A DNA stretch of 35,964 nucleotides, taken from the NCBI GenBank assembly GCA_023664445.1, contig JAMPFN010000019.1, forward strand, positions 1 through 35,964, written 5' to 3'. Shown one piece after another: positions 34,063 through 35,964 of this stretch. The translations under genes and the position numbers were made by a program. Source of the DNA: Clostridium sp. GTDB taxonomy: Bacteria > Bacillota > Clostridia > Oscillospirales > Ruminococcaceae. Under the pieces are notes generated by a model. The model worked only from the letters and a program-made list of their open reading frames with translations, searched no databases and had not been told where the DNA came from. The stretch's first letter is position 1, and each line of letters starts with the position of its first letter.

Positions 34063-34225
34063 AGAAGTTGTTCTCATAGGCATAAGCATACGTCTTTTCG
34101 TCAGATTTTTCTGATAACAGCGTTGATTTTCCTTGCCATACGACAGTATGTCTGCAAAAAATCGCCTTGTTCTCAGAAAAATCATGCTCGAAAATCCGCA
34201 CACTTTTCCTATGATAACAACTTCT
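34063..34225. other. 163-bp structured repeat element, copy B
   Basis: The ends AGAAGTTGTTCTCATAGG (34063-34080) and CCTATGATAACAACTTCT (34208-34225) form an 18-bp stem with one mismatch. The inner stem joins GATTTTTCTGA (34104-34114) to TCAGAAAAATC (34173-34183). Stem sequences differ from copy A but pairing is kept, while unpaired blocks match copy A. It fills the gap between the convergent flippase and DUF4179 genes. Confidence 0.75.
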
Positions 34226-34243
34226 TAAAATCAATATGACGCC

Positions 34244-35272
34244 TTAAATCTGCCCGTCAAAAGAGTAGTAAACCCCGTCAAGTTCAATACCGTCGATAGT
34301 AGTTATATCAATATCCCTTAAAGCGGAACAGTAGACTGAAACGTCGTAATCCAAATCGGCATTTGTAACAGAACCAAGTCCCCAGCCGGGTGCGTACTGC
34401 ACTTCCTCATCGTGCAGCAGATCATATTTATTTCCGTCTTTCATGATGAGATGCAGGGATGATAAATAAAAGTCGTCATCGACTAATGAGCGTATATAGT
34501 AACCGCCGTATTTATTGTTCCCCGTTTCATACAAGCCGCAGTTTTGCCCATAAATCAGAATACTCATAGGCGAGATCTTTACGCCAATCGGTTTGTAATA
34601 GAAATTCGGAGCAAGACTGCTGTCAAGTTTTATATCGGTAAGCTGTACGGATTTTGAAACGTCTATTACCGCATGATTTTCCCATTGGTGATAAAGATGA
34701 TACATTAAATCAACTGAATTTGTTCCCGAGCCTTCTCCCGACGACTCATAAAAAACATTAAATACACGGGTATTTTCGGTACGGTATTCGGTCAGTTCTT
34801 CACAACCGTAACTGCGGCTTACACCGTATAAAATAGTATTTTCTTCTTTCATATGCGGCGAAACTTCAAGAAACGTCGATTTGCATGCGTTGGCAAGATT
34901 ATCGATCCATTCCCTGCCGATCTCATCATGAAGTGTGTATTCAACGATCATACGGCAGTTTATCATGTCTGACAGGACTTCCTTTACCGCTATGCTTACA
35001 TGTTCTCCGGTATCTGTATAAACGTCATTGAGAACCTCCTCTGAAACTATCTCGTTCTTTCCGAGCAGACCGTAAAACGTATTTTTTATTTCCTCGGCAA
35101 AAACGGTTGTGGAAAATATTACGGCTAAAGCGACCGCGGGTATGCAGTATTTTATCTTGAATCCGCGCTTTGCCTTTTCGGGTTCAGGCTCGAATACCTT
35201 TTCAAGCATACTATTTTTCTGTTCCTGCGTTGGGTATATGTGTTCCATCATTTCTGTATATCTTTTTTTCAT
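34244..35272 (-). CDS. DUF4179-like membrane protein, putative anti-sigma factor
   Basis: About 342 aa. A short cytoplasmic N-terminus (MKKRYTEMMEHIYPTQEQKNSMLEKV) precedes one transmembrane helix (about 40-60, CIPAVALAVIFSTTVFA); the rest is a large extracytoplasmic domain. The layout matches DUF4179 proteins encoded with ECF sigma factors, which likely hold the sigma factor at the membrane. The start at ATG 35272 has AGGAGG 8 bases upstream; ATG 35278 is too close to it. The gene overlaps the sigma factor gene by about 60 bases, indicating coupled translation. Confidence 0.82.
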   Translation of the reverse strand: MKKRYTEMMEHIYPTQEQKNSMLEKVFEPEPEKAKRGFKIKYCIPAVALAVIFSTTVFAEEIKNTFYGLLGKNEIVSEEVLNDVYTDTGEHVSIAVKEVLSDMINCRMIVEYTLHDEIGREWIDNLANACKSTFLEVSPHMKEENTILYGVSRSYGCEELTEYRTENTRVFNVFYESSGEGSGTNSVDLMYHLYHQWENHAVIDVSKSVQLTDIKLDSSLAPNFYYKPIGVKISPMSILIYGQNCGLYETGNNKYGGYYIRSLVDDDFYLSSLHLIMKDGNKYDLLHDEEVQYAPGWGLGSVTNADLDYDVSVYCSALRDIDITTIDGIELDGVYYSFDGQI

Positions 35273-35762
35273 ATTCATTACCTCCTATCAGCTTTGCAAG
35301 TTTTTTCTTGCCGTAAAATAAACGTGAGCGTATCGTCGATTCGTTGACTTTCGTTATTTCCGCTATTTCTTTGAGCGAATACCCGATAAAGAAATGCAGG
35401 TAAAGTACCGCGCGGTATTTTTCAGGCATACCGAGAACAGTTTCCAAAAGCTCTGAATTTTCCGTTTTATCCCAGTATTCCTGTTCCGGAAGACCGCTTA
35501 TGTCTATATGCGGATGCCTTAGCGAAAATCTTAGTATATCCTTGCAGCAGTTGCATGCCGTGACGATAAGCCATGCCTTTTCCTCCTTTTCCGAGTTGAA
35601 GTGCGGCTGCTTTTTTATAAGCTTTACAAATACCGCTGAAACTGCGTCCTCGCAGTTGTGGATATTTTTCAGATAGGAAAAGCAAAGTCTGAAAACGTCG
35701 TCGACATTGCGCTCGTAAATTTCGCCGATATGCTCCTTGCTGTAATTTTCCGTCATGTTCAT
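35211..35762 (-). CDS. ECF-type RNA polymerase sigma factor
   Basis: About 183 aa with sigma-70 region 2 (NVDDVFRLCFSYLKNIHNCEDAVSAVF in part, then AWLIVTACNCCKDILR) and region 4 helix-turn-helix (YSLKEIAEITKVNESTIRSRLFYGKKKL in part). Regions 1.1 and 3 are absent, as in ECF sigma factors. ATG 35762 has AAAGGA upstream; the frame extends further without a binding site. A minus-strand terminator lies about 60 bases upstream of the gene, so it must have its own promoter in 35763-35822. CAACG...CGTTT there could be an ECF-type site but is weak. Confidence 0.88.
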   Translation of the reverse strand: MNMTENYSKEHIGEIYERNVDDVFRLCFSYLKNIHNCEDAVSAVFVKLIKKQPHFNSEKEEKAWLIVTACNCCKDILRFSLRHPHIDISGLPEQEYWDKTENSELLETVLGMPEKYRAVLYLHFFIGYSLKEIAEITKVNESTIRSRLFYGKKKLAKLIGGNEYEKKIYRNDGTHIPNAGTEK

Positions 35763-35822
35763 CACCGTCCTTTCTGTATATAAAACGTGCGAGAAGTGCG
35801 AAACGTTGAAAAAATAAAAAAT

Positions 35823-35850
35823 AATGAGTATGGCGGAAGTCATACTCATT
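35823..35850 (-). terminator. Terminator upstream of the sigma factor gene
   Basis: AATGAGTATG (35823-35832) and CATACTCATT (35841-35850) form a perfect 10-bp stem with an 8-base loop. On the minus strand it is followed by TATTTTTTATTTTTTC. It would stop transcripts entering from the right of the window. Confidence 0.85.
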
Positions 35851-35890
35851 TCAGCCTGTCGAAAAAGTTCTTATAAAATATAAAAGTTTA

Positions 35891-35964
35891 GGTCAAGCCT
35901 TTTCAAAGACTTGCGGATTCCAAAGGCAGAGCCTTTGGTCGCTCTCCGCAGAGAGCGAAATTCC
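35891..35964. repeat. Hairpin-rich repeat at right window edge
   Basis: Three hairpins in a row: AAGCCTTT/AAAGACTT (imperfect, about 35895-35912), CCAAAGGC/GCCTTTGG (35920-35938) and GCTCTC/GAGAGC (35941-35956). The pattern resembles dispersed intergenic repeats of ruminococci, which I recall only from memory. It is cut off by the window end. Confidence 0.5.

Overview
The window looks like chromosomal DNA of a Gram-positive clostridial bacterium, most likely an Oscillospiraceae/Ruminococcus-like gut species. Evidence: AGGAGG-type ribosome binding sites, moderate G+C, class B sortases, a type I dockerin, a PPi-dependent phosphofructokinase, a proofreading-less PolA, and the Firmicute rimP-nusA-rnpM-ylxQ-infB-rbfA order. 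No rRNA, tRNA, CRISPR array, prophage or transposase gene was seen.

Layout. (1) 167-4309, +: polA, rimI and a NifS-type cysteine desulfurase, overlapping or nearly so. (2) 4330-9892, +: a consensus promoter, then thiI, a PncC (CinA C-terminal)-sortase B fusion, a lipoprotein sortase B, a SpoIID/LytB-type protein whose domain order is circularly permuted, and a small secreted dockerin protein. NifS and ThiI form the tRNA 4-thiouridine sulfur relay; the last four genes look like a cell-surface module. (3) 9959-10117: a very AT-rich small gene. (4) 10288-20058, +: the transcription/translation operon rimP-nusA-rnpM-ylxQ-infB-rbfA-nrnA-(truB-ribF fusion)-gltX, with a leader hairpin that may be a NusA-responsive attenuator. 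(5) 20210-25476, +: a Gld-type ABC-2 exporter (ATPase, permease, GldG-like protein, DUF4340 protein) and a small conserved protein, closed by a strong terminator. (6) 25546-26391, -: an AraC regulator with a long structured leader. (7) 27259-28479, +: PPi-dependent phosphofructokinase. (8) 28648-32116, -: rqcP, hup, mazG, a hypothetical gene and a PLP aminotransferase. (9) 32432-34048, +: a SpoVB/MurJ-like flippase. (10) 34244-35762, -: an ECF sigma factor and its DUF4179-like putative anti-sigma partner, overlapping.

The non-coding DNA is rich in repeats. Two 163-bp elements of exactly equal length (26412-26574 and 34063-34225) share conserved unpaired blocks and two stems with about seven compensatory base-pair changes, which points to a structured RNA or a structure-constrained mobile element. 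Four palindromes built on AAACGnCAAAT/ATTTGnCGTTT lie in intergenic regions, three directly at the predicted start sites of sigma-A-type promoters (thiI, araC, aminotransferase). Three copies of a repeat ending in AAGGCAATACCGCACAAAG separate genes in the translation region. The best candidates for undescribed biology are the 163-bp element, the promoter palindrome family, the permuted SpoIID protein and the PncC-sortase fusion.
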